Assembly: GCA_022705565.1 (NCBI GenBank)
Contig: JAKJEF010000003.1
Coordinates: forward strand, 1 to 49,339
Reading direction: 5' to 3'
Source of the DNA: Patescibacteria group bacterium
GTDB taxonomy: Bacteria > Patescibacteriota > Minisyncoccia > UBA6257 > Colwellbacteraceae
Length of the DNA stretch: 49,339 nt
The position numbers and the translations under genes were made by a program. Shown here one piece after another: positions 15,950-23,691 of the stretch (positions are counted from its first letter, which is position 1; the number at the start of each line of letters is the position of its first letter). The notes beneath the pieces were generated by a model, which did no database searches, was not told the DNA's origin, and worked only from the letters and a program-made list of their open reading frames with translations.

Positions 15950-16477
15950 ATGGTTCTTCTGCCCCATGCCGTTGTCGGAGCCGCCATCGGCGTCGCCGTC
16001 AAAAATCCTCTTTGGAGCTTTTTGATCGGTATCGTGAGTCACCATCTGATGGACTCTTTCCCGCATCTCGATTACGGCAGTCGGCTGATCAAAAAGTCCG
16101 GTCCGAGATTCCTGGGACACAAACCGAAAATCAAATCCGATTCTCCGCGGAAATTCGACGAAACCTTCTGGAAGATTCTTTTCGTCGATTTTTCCGTGGC
16201 CTGGACAATTTTCTTGTGGATTTTTTACCGTTTGCCGGAAGACTTGTGGCTGTCGGTTTTTTTCGGAGCTTTGGGAGCGTTGTTCCCGGATGTTCTCTCT
16301 TTTTATCCGCCGTTCGTCAAGGCGGTGACGCGGAAATACAAATGGGCGGCCCGCATCGCGGAAATACATTCGGTTTTCCATTGGGCTTTGCCCGTCAAAC
16401 CGCTTTTCTGGGGGCTTTTCTGGCAGATCGCTTTCACGGCATCGGCCTTAGTGTACCTGTCTCGGTTTTTACAATGA
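15950..16477 (+). CDS. Multi-helix membrane protein, unknown function
   Basis: The 175-residue protein has about four hydrophobic segments and His/Asp motifs near the N-terminus (LLPHAVVGAAIG and VSHHLMDSFPHLD). These recall the YdjM/metal-dependent membrane hydrolase group, in which such His and Asp residues bind a metal, but the match is weak. It starts 5 bases after the tRNA-binding domain gene, so it is likely in the same operon. Confidence 0.6.
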   Translation: MVLLPHAVVGAAIGVAVKNPLWSFLIGIVSHHLMDSFPHLDYGSRLIKKSGPRFLGHKPKIKSDSPRKFDETFWKILFVDFSVAWTIFLWIFYRLPEDLWLSVFFGALGALFPDVLSFYPPFVKAVTRKYKWAARIAEIHSVFHWALPVKPLFWGLFWQIAFTASALVYLSRFLQ

Positions 16478-16519
16478 TCGATCGCCCCTCGGGGAAATAA
16501 ATGTTAGAATAAAAGCATC

Positions 16520-17353
16520 ATGAAAAAGATCCTTCCCATTGTCCTTAAAATCATCATCGCTATTGCCGTTTTCAGTTTGGCGGTCGTTTATGTCCCCAAA
16601 CTCTTCGGTCAAGGCGGATTGAACATCTTCGCTCCGAGAAAAAGCGAAAGCGGAAACGTCATCGTGCGCGAGCCCGTGGCCAATGGCCTGAAATCCCTTC
16701 CTTTTTCCGTCAAAGGAGAGGCTCGGGTTTTCGAGAACATGATTGCCTACGAGCTCCGGGACGCTGCCGACGGCTTTGTTTTGAGCGAAGGCAACGCTTA
16801 TGCCAATGCGCCCGATGTCGGCCGATTCGGTCCGTTTTCCGTGGAAATCAAAAGCTTGAGGCGTTTGCCGATGGACGGCGGCGTCATTCTCGAGGTTTTC
16901 AATTATTCGGCCAAAGACGGTTCGCGGGAAAATCAGGTGGTCGTGCCTTTAACATTGGCCAAGCAGGATTTCCAGACGCTCCAGGTGTTTTTCGGGAAAC
17001 AGGGGATTTCCGAAGCGGATTGCATGACCATGGCGGCGGTCCCGAGGATCGTCCCGAAAACTTCGGCTCCGGGACGGGAAAGTCTGGAACTCTTGTTGGA
17101 AGGGCCGACGAGAACCGAAGCTGCCGAAGGCTATTACACCAATCTTAATCCGGACGTTAAAATCCAGCGCCTCGCGATCGAGAACGGCCTGGCCGAAGTC
17201 GATTTCGACGAAACGCTTCAAAGAAGCGTCGGCGGTTCTTGCCGGGTGACGGCCATCAGATCGCAGATCATCAAAACCTTGAAGCAATTTTCGACCGTCG
17301 AGAACGTAGTCATTTCCATCGACGGTAGAACCGAAGACATTCTCCAACCGTAA
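16520..17353 (+). CDS. Anchored Gmad2-GerMN domain protein
   Basis: The 277-residue protein has an N-terminal transmembrane segment (about residues 7-26). A Gmad2 immunoglobulin-like domain follows (about 60-150; PFSVKGEARVFENMIAYEL, VEIKSLRRLP, SAKDGSRENQVVVPL) and then a GerMN domain (about 155-275; LELLLEGPTRTEAAEGYYT, GLAEVDFDETL, VTAIRSQIIKTL). These domains were named from spore germination proteins but are widespread in non-spore-formers; the function is unclear, probably peptidoglycan- or surface-related. TGTTAGAAT lies 9 bases before the ATG. Confidence 0.88.
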   Translation: MKKILPIVLKIIIAIAVFSLAVVYVPKLFGQGGLNIFAPRKSESGNVIVREPVANGLKSLPFSVKGEARVFENMIAYELRDAADGFVLSEGNAYANAPDVGRFGPFSVEIKSLRRLPMDGGVILEVFNYSAKDGSRENQVVVPLTLAKQDFQTLQVFFGKQGISEADCMTMAAVPRIVPKTSAPGRESLELLLEGPTRTEAAEGYYTNLNPDVKIQRLAIENGLAEVDFDETLQRSVGGSCRVTAIRSQIIKTLKQFSTVENVVISIDGRTEDILQP

Positions 17354-17387
17354 TCGGTCGAAACCGCTTGGTCGAATGTCGATATGA

Positions 17388-17393
17388 TATAAT
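17388..17393 (+). promoter_or_regulatory. Extended -10 promoter
   Basis: TGATATAAT (TATAAT at 17388-17393) precedes the ATG at 17413 by 19 bases, giving a leader of about 12 bases. Confidence 0.55.
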
Positions 17394-17412
17394 AGAAAAA
17401 AACAAAACAAAC

Positions 17413-17955
17413 ATGGCACAAAAAGAAAAAGTCGTTGTTTTAAACAAACCGGAAACAAGGCGGAAGATTCTCGTCGGAGTCATCATCGCGCTTGTGGTCA
17501 TTATTCCGTTCGTCTATTGGAAGGGTTGGAGCCGGCTTCAGACGGCTTTCGACCAAATAATGGTGGAGCGGACGGTCAAGAATTTCTACCGGGATTTCGC
17601 CGAACAGATAAACACGAACGAAGCTTGGGAAGATTTTATCGAGAAGTATCTTTCGAAAAGCGCCGAAACCCTGATGACCAGACGGGCTTCGAGATTGGTT
17701 TACGACGCCGAACACGGCAGCCAGCACGTTTTCAAGTTCACTTCTCCGGTGGAAACCAAAGTCTATAAGCTCGAGGATTTGATGGCTTACGTCTTGGCCG
17801 ACGCCGCTTACGAAGAGAGCCTGATCGGCGGAGAGCCGTATGATTTTGTCATGGAGAAATTCCTTACCCTCGAAAAAATCAACAACGAGTGGAAAATAAC
17901 CGCCGATGCGGATCGAACGGCGAGTTTCAACGAATATATCGAAAGCTTAAATTAA
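17413..17955 (+). CDS. Single-pass membrane protein, unknown function
   Basis: From the ATG at 17413 the product has 180 residues: a basic cytoplasmic tail, one transmembrane helix (about residues 19-36) and an external domain rich in acidic and aromatic residues that looks like a small alpha/beta fold (NTF2-like is possible). I prefer this start because an extended -10 box lies 19 bases upstream, inside the longer open frame. The gene is followed after 1 base by a secreted protein gene, so they are co-transcribed. Confidence 0.7.
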   Translation: MAQKEKVVVLNKPETRRKILVGVIIALVVIIPFVYWKGWSRLQTAFDQIMVERTVKNFYRDFAEQINTNEAWEDFIEKYLSKSAETLMTRRASRLVYDAEHGSQHVFKFTSPVETKVYKLEDLMAYVLADAAYEESLIGGEPYDFVMEKFLTLEKINNEWKITADADRTASFNEYIESLN

Positions 17956-17956
17956 C

Positions 17957-18991
17957 ATGACCAAGTACAAAATATATTTCGCGGCCGGGCTTCTATTCGC
18001 TTTGACTTTTGCCGGCGCGGACTTGAAAACCGCCAAAGCCGATTATGTCACCATGATAAATGGTGAACCAGCAGAAGTTAAATACAATGAGAGTACTGGA
18101 AAACTGGATGTATACCGTGTGGGAGAAGATGAACCATTCGCCGAGGGCGTGTCTTTCAAACAAGACGAAAGTACCAATAATCGCGGTGTGCTGGATATGG
18201 ATGATTTAGCGGATAAAGCATCCAAAAATAACGTTACAATTCAAGACACCGAAGTTAAAGCTCCGACAAGGCAAGAACAGGGGGGGGTGATGGATTCTAC
18301 GGAAGAAGCAGATGATTATTCTTGTAGACAAGTTAGTTCTTGCGGTAATAACGTAATTGGTTACGGTTCGGAAAACCCAAAAGATCCGAATTACGCTTTG
18401 TACAGCAGCACAGATGTGCAGGAAATATGGACGGTTTATCTCAGAAACTCCGGACAATATACAGGTAATGATGCTTGGGACCAAGCAGGAAAAGACGCGT
18501 CTAAATATCTACAAGAGCACCCTGAACTTAATAAAGCTACTTTAACAGCTGAAGAAGCAAACAATCTTTTAACGGACCTTGGTGCTAATTTTCAAGTAGA
18601 TAAAAATATTGAGAATGTCTCTCGTCTCGATTTGCTAAAGGCTATTGATCAAGCCGGCAGAGCGGCGGAAGAGCAGGAGCCAGGAGAAGAGGAGGGAGAG
18701 CCGTGGACTCCGCCGGAAACCGGACCTTTTGTTTCAGTTTTGGATTGTTCATTCACGGCCACACCAGCGGAAATCCTTTACAGCAAATCAAGCCGGTTGA
18801 GATGGAATTGTAATCGAGCCGACACTTGCTCGATCAGCGATGAAACGGGTGTGGTTATAAGATCGTCGATTGTGACAATGTCCGGAGAAGTTCAGGTTAC
18901 TCCGCTTAAAACCACTCGTTATTTCCTGAATTGTTCCGATAACAAATCTTGGGAAACTTTGGTAAGAGTCTTCAGTAGCGGAATACAGTAA
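17957..18991 (+). CDS. Secreted protein with C-terminal Ig-like domain
   Basis: The 344-residue protein has a signal peptide (hydrophobic residues 8-20, then AGADLKTAKA). A long acidic, low-hydrophobic middle follows, and a C-terminal domain has four cysteines in DCSFTATPAEILYSKSSRLRWNC, DTCSISD and YFLNCS. I recall this last block as a common immunoglobulin-like surface module of Parcubacteria. The middle part (about 18050-18660) is clearly more AT-rich than both ends, which suggests a recombined or fast-evolving insert between a conserved signal and a conserved anchor-side domain. Confidence 0.7.
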   Translation: MTKYKIYFAAGLLFALTFAGADLKTAKADYVTMINGEPAEVKYNESTGKLDVYRVGEDEPFAEGVSFKQDESTNNRGVLDMDDLADKASKNNVTIQDTEVKAPTRQEQGGVMDSTEEADDYSCRQVSSCGNNVIGYGSENPKDPNYALYSSTDVQEIWTVYLRNSGQYTGNDAWDQAGKDASKYLQEHPELNKATLTAEEANNLLTDLGANFQVDKNIENVSRLDLLKAIDQAGRAAEEQEPGEEEGEPWTPPETGPFVSVLDCSFTATPAEILYSKSSRLRWNCNRADTCSISDETGVVIRSSIVTMSGEVQVTPLKTTRYFLNCSDNKSWETLVRVFSSGIQ

Positions 18992-19006
18992 GATAAATGT
19001 AAAGCG

Positions 19007-19036
19007 AAAACCCCGTGCTCATAGTACGGGGTTTTT
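19007..19036 (+). terminator. Intrinsic terminator
   Basis: AAAACCCCGT and ACGGGGTTTTT form a stem around GCTCATAGT with a built-in T-run. It ends the envelope gene run. Confidence 0.9.
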
Positions 19037-19045
19037 GAATAAAAA

Positions 19046-19068
19046 TAGAACGCTCTAAGAGCGTTCTA
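19046..19068 (-). terminator. Perfect palindromic terminator
   Basis: TAGAACGCTCT and AGAGCGTTCTA form an 11-bp perfect stem with a one-base spacer. On the minus strand it is followed by TTTTTATT. It overlaps the stop codon of the 76-residue minus-strand gene; it may also act on the plus strand. Confidence 0.85.
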
Positions 19069-19296
19069 AAAAGTGCTGTCGATAAATCTCTGTACTTCTG
19101 GCCAGGTTTTCCTCCAGGTAACTAGGAGCAAAACAGGCCCGGTTCCCATCATTGTCGGCGTCGGCATAAACTGACCGATGCCGACATAACGTGTTTGGAA
19201 CATAGCCTGACCTAGGGCGCTGAAAACCGCCCAAGCCACCAATTCGACAGTCAGCCAGACTCCTATGACGAATAAGACTCTTCGTATTATTCTCAA
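19066..19296 (-). CDS. Small membrane protein, function unknown
   Basis: The 76-residue product has a basic start (MRIIRR), a hydrophobic helix at about residues 7-30 and a second near 45-60. I do not recognise it. The start is TTG, placed by a strong Shine-Dalgarno sequence (AAGGAGGAGG, plus 19301-19310). It has a consensus sigma70 promoter and a perfect terminator overlapping its stop codon. It resembles the TTG-started membrane protein gene at 6943 in expression signals, though not obviously in sequence. Confidence 0.7.
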   Translation of the reverse strand: MRIIRRVLFVIGVWLTVELVAWAVFSALGQAMFQTRYVGIGQFMPTPTMMGTGPVLLLVTWRKTWPEVQRFIDSTF

Positions 19297-19327
19297 AGTA
19301 CCTCCTCCTTTCTAATCTTATATTATA

Positions 19328-19356
19328 ATTATAACATATTTTGGCAATCTTGTCAA
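19328..19356 (-). promoter_or_regulatory. Consensus sigma70 promoter
   Basis: On the minus strand TTGACA (plus 19351-19356) and TATAAT (plus 19328-19333) are separated by exactly 17 bases. This is the textbook optimum and contrasts with the -10-only promoters of housekeeping genes here. Confidence 0.88.
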
Positions 19357-19398
19357 ACATCAAAAACATAGGAATTATGCTATTATTTAACACAATAC

Positions 19399-20703
19399 AT
19401 GCCTCAAAAATTCATTATCAAAGGCGGAAATCCGCTTAAAGGTGAAGTTAGGGTCCGCGGCGCCAAAAACTCCATCAGTAAGCTTTTGATCGCCAGTCTT
19501 TTGACCGAAGACGAGGTGAAATTGACGAACGTTCCCTTGAACCAGGAAACGGAAATCTCTTTGGAGCTTTGCGAAAACATCGGTTCGATCGTGAAGCGCG
19601 AAGCGGACACGATCGTCATCAGAACTCCGGATATCAAGAATTATCGCGTCAAAGAATTGTCGAGAAAAAACCGCATTCCTATTTTGGCTTTGGGACCGCT
19701 TCTCGTCAGAGTCGGAGAAGCCGAAGTGCCGATGGTCGGCGGAGATAAGATCGGCCCCCGGCCCATAGATTTCCATATCGCCTCTTTGGAAAAACTCGGA
19801 GCGAAAATCGAATTGAACGAATCGACCATCGTCGCCAAGGCCAAAACCTGTCTCTGCGGAGCGGACATCGTTTTGCCGTATCCGAGCGTGGGTGCCACGG
19901 AAAACTCTATTTTGGCCGCGGTTCTTGCCAAAGGCAGGACGACGATCGTGAACGCCGCCACCGAGCCGGAAATCATCGATATGATAAAAATGCTCCAGAA
20001 CATGGGAGCGATCATCGAACTTGGAGCGAACCGGACGGTCTATATCGACGGCGTCGAGCGCCTCCACGGAGTGGAGCATCGGCTCATACCCGACAGGTTG
20101 GAAGCGGTTTCTTTCGCGGTCATGGCTTTGGCGACAAACGGCGACATCCTGGTCAAGGATGCGGTCCAGGAGCATTTGATCGCTTTTTTGAACGCCTGCC
20201 GGAGAATGGGAGCGAAATACGTTGTCGAACCCGAAGACGGCATCAGATTTTACCGGAACGGAGAATTGAAAGCGGCGAATATCGAAACCGACACTTATCC
20301 CGGATTCGCCACCGATTGGCAGCAGCCGACGGCCGTGCTTCTGACGCAGGCAAGAGGAACGTCCGTCATCCACGAAACGGTTTACGAAGACCGGTTCGGC
20401 TACACCGAAGATTTGAACAAAATGGGCGCGAAAATCAACGTGGAGACAAAGTGCCTCGGAATCTTGCCTTGCCGTTTCCAGGGCAAGAATTACAAGCACA
20501 GCGCCGTCATCCAAGGGCCGACGCCACTCAAAGCAGCCGACATTTCCATGCGGGACATCAGGGCCGGGATGGCCCAGGTGATCGCCGCTCTGATCGCCGA
20601 CGGCGTGTCCGAAGTTTCCGGAGTGGAGCACATCGACCGGGGTTACGAAAAAATAGACGAAAGGATAAAGGAGCTCGGAGGCGATATTAAAAGAATCGAT
20701 TAG
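19399..20703 (+). CDS. murA: UDP-N-acetylglucosamine 1-carboxyvinyltransferase
   Basis: MurA performs the first committed step of peptidoglycan synthesis, adding enolpyruvate to UDP-GlcNAc. The 434-residue protein has RGAKNSISKLLIASLL (conserved Lys-Asn), LPYPSVGATEN, and ATDWQQPTAVLLTQA with the catalytic Asp. The loop that normally carries the fosfomycin-reactive Cys reads VGGDKIGPRPIDFH, so Asp116 replaces Cys, as in mycobacterial and chlamydial MurA. This predicts a functional enzyme with intrinsic fosfomycin resistance. ligA follows 7 bases downstream. Confidence 0.95.
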   Translation: MPQKFIIKGGNPLKGEVRVRGAKNSISKLLIASLLTEDEVKLTNVPLNQETEISLELCENIGSIVKREADTIVIRTPDIKNYRVKELSRKNRIPILALGPLLVRVGEAEVPMVGGDKIGPRPIDFHIASLEKLGAKIELNESTIVAKAKTCLCGADIVLPYPSVGATENSILAAVLAKGRTTIVNAATEPEIIDMIKMLQNMGAIIELGANRTVYIDGVERLHGVEHRLIPDRLEAVSFAVMALATNGDILVKDAVQEHLIAFLNACRRMGAKYVVEPEDGIRFYRNGELKAANIETDTYPGFATDWQQPTAVLLTQARGTSVIHETVYEDRFGYTEDLNKMGAKINVETKCLGILPCRFQGKNYKHSAVIQGPTPLKAADISMRDIRAGMAQVIAALIADGVSEVSGVEHIDRGYEKIDERIKELGGDIKRID

Positions 20704-20710
20704 ACTCAAG

Positions 20711-22738
20711 ATGACGAAGCAAGAAGTCAAAGAGCGCATCGAAAAGCTTAAAAAAGAGATCAATCGGGATCGCTACGCCTATCATGTCCTCGACAAATCT
20801 TTGATTCCGGACGAGGTTTTGGACTCCCTGAAAAAAGAACTTTTTGATCTGGAGCTCCAATATCCGGAATTCGTCACGCCGGATTCGCCGACGCAGAGAG
20901 TGGCCGGAGAACCTCTTAAGGAATTCAAGAAAGTTCCGCACGAGCGGCCGATGATTTCTTTCAACGACGCTTTTTCCGAGAAAGACATGGAAGATTGGAT
21001 CGACAGACTCGAGAATTACCTGAAAAAGAAAATCGACAAAGAATTTTTCTGCGAACTGAAGCTCGACGGGTTATCGGTGGAGCTTGTCTACGACAACGGG
21101 GTTTTTGTCCGGGGATCGACAAGAGGCGACGGCCTGGTCGGCGAAGACGTCACCCAGAACTTGAGAACCATCGAAGACATTCCTTTGAAGCTCGAAGGTG
21201 ATTACCCGAAACATTTGGTTGTCCGCGGGGAAGTGATTTTGAGCAAAAAAGAATTCGAACGGATCAACAAGGAGCAGAAAAAGAAAGGCGAGAAGCTTTA
21301 CGCCAATCCGCGGAACATCGCCTCGGGTTCGGTCCGCCAGCTCGATCCGAAGATCACCGCCTCAAGAAACCTGAATTCTTTCCAGTACGACGTCGTGGTG
21401 GGCCGGGAAACCGAGACCCACGAGGAAGAACACTCGCTTTTGAAAAAATGGGGATTCAAGGTTAATCCGGAAAGCAAACTCGTCCATTCACTCGAAGAAA
21501 TTTTCGATTTCCATCGGCGCTGGGGCGATCCGGAACGCCGGGAAAAACTGGATTACGAAATCGACGGCGTCGTCGTTATCGTGAACCAAAACAAGGTTTT
21601 TGAAGAGGCCGGAGTCATCGGCAAGGCTTCGCGGGCGACCATCGCCTACAAGTTTTCTCCGAAAGAGGCGACGACCGTCGTCGAAGACATTAAAGTCCAG
21701 GTCGGCCGTACCGGAAACCTGACACCGGTCGCGGTGATGAAACCGGTTTCGGTTGGCGGAACGACCATTACCCACGCCACGCTCCACAACATGGATCAGA
21801 TCGAAAAAATCGATCTGAAAATCGGGGACACGGTGGTGGTGAGCCGGGCCGGAGACGTCATCCCCCAAATCACCAAGGTTTTCAAGGATTTGCGGACCGG
21901 AAAGGAGAAATCTTTCAAAATGCCCAAAACTTGTCCGGTGGACGGCTCGCCCGTCGTCAAAACCGGAGTTTTTTACCGATGTTCCAATCCGAAATGCGGC
22001 GCCAGAAATATGCGGGAAATCAGGCATTTCGTTTCCAAGGCGGCTTTCAATATCGAAGGCCTTGGCCCGAAAATCATCGACCGGTTTATGGACGAAGGCT
22101 TGATCTCGGATGCGGCCGATATCTTCAGTCTCCAAAAAGGCGACATCGCCTCGCTTGAGAAATTCGGGGAAAAATCGGCCGACAATCTGATCAACGAAAT
22201 CGAGACCAGAAAAAAAACGAGTTTGGCGAGATTTATTTATTCTTTGGGAATCCTCCACATAGGCGAGGAAACGGCGAACACCTTGGCTAAAGACGTGTCG
22301 AAAAGAAGCGGAAAAAAGACATTCAGACCCAAAGAAGCGGCCGGGCTTTTGGAATCTCTGTCGAAAGAAGAACTCGAGGAATTGCCGGATATCGGTCCCA
22401 AAGTGGCGGAAAGCTTTTATTCCTGGTTCAAAGACAAAAGGAATATTCATCTGTTGGAAAAACTGGACAAATCGGGAGTAGAGATCCGGGCGGAGATCCC
22501 GGCTTCTGGAAAATTGAGCGGCAAGACTTTTGTCTTGACCGGAACGCTCGAGACGATGTCTCGGGAACAAGCCAAAGAAAAAATCCGCGCTTTGGGAGGA
22601 GACATATCGGAGTCAATCGGCTCGAAAACGGATTATCTTGTCGCGGGCGTCGATCCGGGTTCGAAATACGACAAAGCGAAAGAGATCGGTACGGAAGTTT
22701 TGGACGAGAAAGAGTTCTTAGAGATATTGAGAAATTAA
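20711..22738 (+). CDS. ligA: NAD-dependent DNA ligase
   Basis: LigA seals nicks during replication and repair using NAD. The 675-residue protein has the full order of domains: Ia, the adenylation domain with Lys117 in CELKLDGLSVEL, the OB fold (VQVGRTGNLTPVA), a zinc finger, the helix-hairpin-helix region (SLGILHIGEETA, LPDIGPKVAES) and a C-terminal BRCT domain (SGKTFVLTGTLETMS). The zinc finger reads CPVDG...YRCSNPKC, so the second Cys is Asp411; Asp may still bind zinc. It starts 7 bases after murA. Confidence 0.96.
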   Translation: MTKQEVKERIEKLKKEINRDRYAYHVLDKSLIPDEVLDSLKKELFDLELQYPEFVTPDSPTQRVAGEPLKEFKKVPHERPMISFNDAFSEKDMEDWIDRLENYLKKKIDKEFFCELKLDGLSVELVYDNGVFVRGSTRGDGLVGEDVTQNLRTIEDIPLKLEGDYPKHLVVRGEVILSKKEFERINKEQKKKGEKLYANPRNIASGSVRQLDPKITASRNLNSFQYDVVVGRETETHEEEHSLLKKWGFKVNPESKLVHSLEEIFDFHRRWGDPERREKLDYEIDGVVVIVNQNKVFEEAGVIGKASRATIAYKFSPKEATTVVEDIKVQVGRTGNLTPVAVMKPVSVGGTTITHATLHNMDQIEKIDLKIGDTVVVSRAGDVIPQITKVFKDLRTGKEKSFKMPKTCPVDGSPVVKTGVFYRCSNPKCGARNMREIRHFVSKAAFNIEGLGPKIIDRFMDEGLISDAADIFSLQKGDIASLEKFGEKSADNLINEIETRKKTSLARFIYSLGILHIGEETANTLAKDVSKRSGKKTFRPKEAAGLLESLSKEELEELPDIGPKVAESFYSWFKDKRNIHLLEKLDKSGVEIRAEIPASGKLSGKTFVLTGTLETMSREQAKEKIRALGGDISESIGSKTDYLVAGVDPGSKYDKAKEIGTEVLDEKEFLEILRN

Positions 22739-22741
22739 TTT

Positions 22742-22750
22742 TGCTATCAT
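22742..22750 (+). promoter_or_regulatory. Possible extended -10 promoter of the GNAT gene
   Basis: TGCTATCAT resembles an extended -10. The following leader carries AAGGAGGT (22800-22807), a full Shine-Dalgarno match, just before the GTG at 22811. Confidence 0.45.
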
Positions 22751-22810
22751 ATAGTAAAGTTATAAGAGAGCTCTTTTCCATAAGAATATCGCAGAAAGGA
22801 AGGAGGTCCG

Positions 22811-23386
22811 GTGTTTGATCTGGAAGGTAAGCGAGTTTTGGTCCGACCTGCTGAAACGAAGGATCTAAGATTGCTATATACCTGGCGGAATCAAGCTGAT
22901 TTTATAGAATTGTGTTCAGCGCGCCGCCGAATTGTCGGATATGAAGAGTTCGTCGAAGAATTCCATCGGGATCTAGATGGAGATCGTCATATTCAATGCG
23001 TGATTGAACGCCTGAAAGATCAGACAACCATCGGGACGGTTTTCTCCTACAATCTGAATCTTGTAGATGGATTCGTCTTTGTCACAATCTTTGTAGACGA
23101 ACATTATCGACGTTTAGGATATAGCGTTGAAGCAATGGCGCTCTTCTTGGATTATCTGTTTACGACACTGCCTCTCCATAAGATTTATATGGAGGTATAT
23201 GGCTATAACGACGCTTCGTTATCCGTTGTCCGAAGAGCCGGGTTTGCTCAGGAGGCATGTTTTAAGGAGCATCGATATCTAGACGGGAAAAGACATGACC
23301 TTTTCCGTTTCGCTCTATTCAGAGACAAATCGCAAGTCGTTAAAGACTTTTTGGCACGCTTGCGATTAAGAAAAGAAGGGGGGTGA
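22811..23386 (+). CDS. GNAT family acetyltransferase (RimJ/RimL-like)
   Basis: The 191-residue protein has the RimJ/RimL layout: VLVRPAETKDLRLLYTWRN at the start, a central beta-rich part, the acetyl-CoA loop region VDEHYRRLGYSVEAMAL and the C-terminal NDASLSVVRRAGFAQEA. The family acetylates protein N-termini, amino-sugars or small amines; the substrate here is unknown. The GTG start is fixed by a perfect Shine-Dalgarno sequence 4 bases upstream. It precedes a small Gly/Ser/His-rich peptide gene by 6 bases, so the two are one operon; the peptide is a possible substrate. Confidence 0.85.
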   Translation: MFDLEGKRVLVRPAETKDLRLLYTWRNQADFIELCSARRRIVGYEEFVEEFHRDLDGDRHIQCVIERLKDQTTIGTVFSYNLNLVDGFVFVTIFVDEHYRRLGYSVEAMALFLDYLFTTLPLHKIYMEVYGYNDASLSVVRRAGFAQEACFKEHRYLDGKRHDLFRFALFRDKSQVVKDFLARLRLRKEGG

Positions 23387-23392
23387 GATTAA

Positions 23393-23620
23393 GTGTCTAA
23401 AGGTGGTGGAGGCGGTGGCGATGATTCTCAAAAAGACGGAGTCTATCTTGAGGGCCGTGCTAGCCATTCTCACCAACATAGAGATGGATTATATGGTAGA
23501 GACATCGAAGCTTATCGCAATACCTATGATCATGGTAAGTTAGTGAGTAGCGACAAGGCTAGCGATTGGGGCAAGGTTCATACCGACGATCGCAGCGGTG
23601 GTAGTAGCAGCGGGAAATAA
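23393..23620 (+). CDS. Small Gly/Ser/His-rich peptide
   Basis: The 75-residue product begins MSKGGGGGGDDSQKDG, contains SHSHQHRDGLYGRD in the middle and ends DDRSGGSSSGK. It is hydrophilic, without a signal peptide, cysteines or predicted helices, so probably unstructured. The GTG start has a GGGGGGTGAG-type Shine-Dalgarno region 10 bases upstream. It is translated right after the GNAT gene and followed by a terminator. It could be a modified peptide substrate, a metal-binding peptide or a small regulator; I cannot tell which. Confidence 0.6.
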   Translation: MSKGGGGGGDDSQKDGVYLEGRASHSHQHRDGLYGRDIEAYRNTYDHGKLVSSDKASDWGKVHTDDRSGGSSSGK

Positions 23621-23631
23621 GTGATTTCTAA

Positions 23632-23661
23632 AAGGGGCGCGTATGTTCGCCCCTTCTTTCT
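23632..23661 (+). terminator. Intrinsic terminator
   Basis: AAGGGGCG and CGCCCCTT form an 8-bp stem, followed by CTTTCTTT. It ends the GNAT-peptide operon. Confidence 0.88.
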
Positions 23662-23691
23662 TTGGTTTTTTACGCTATTATTAGATAGTCC

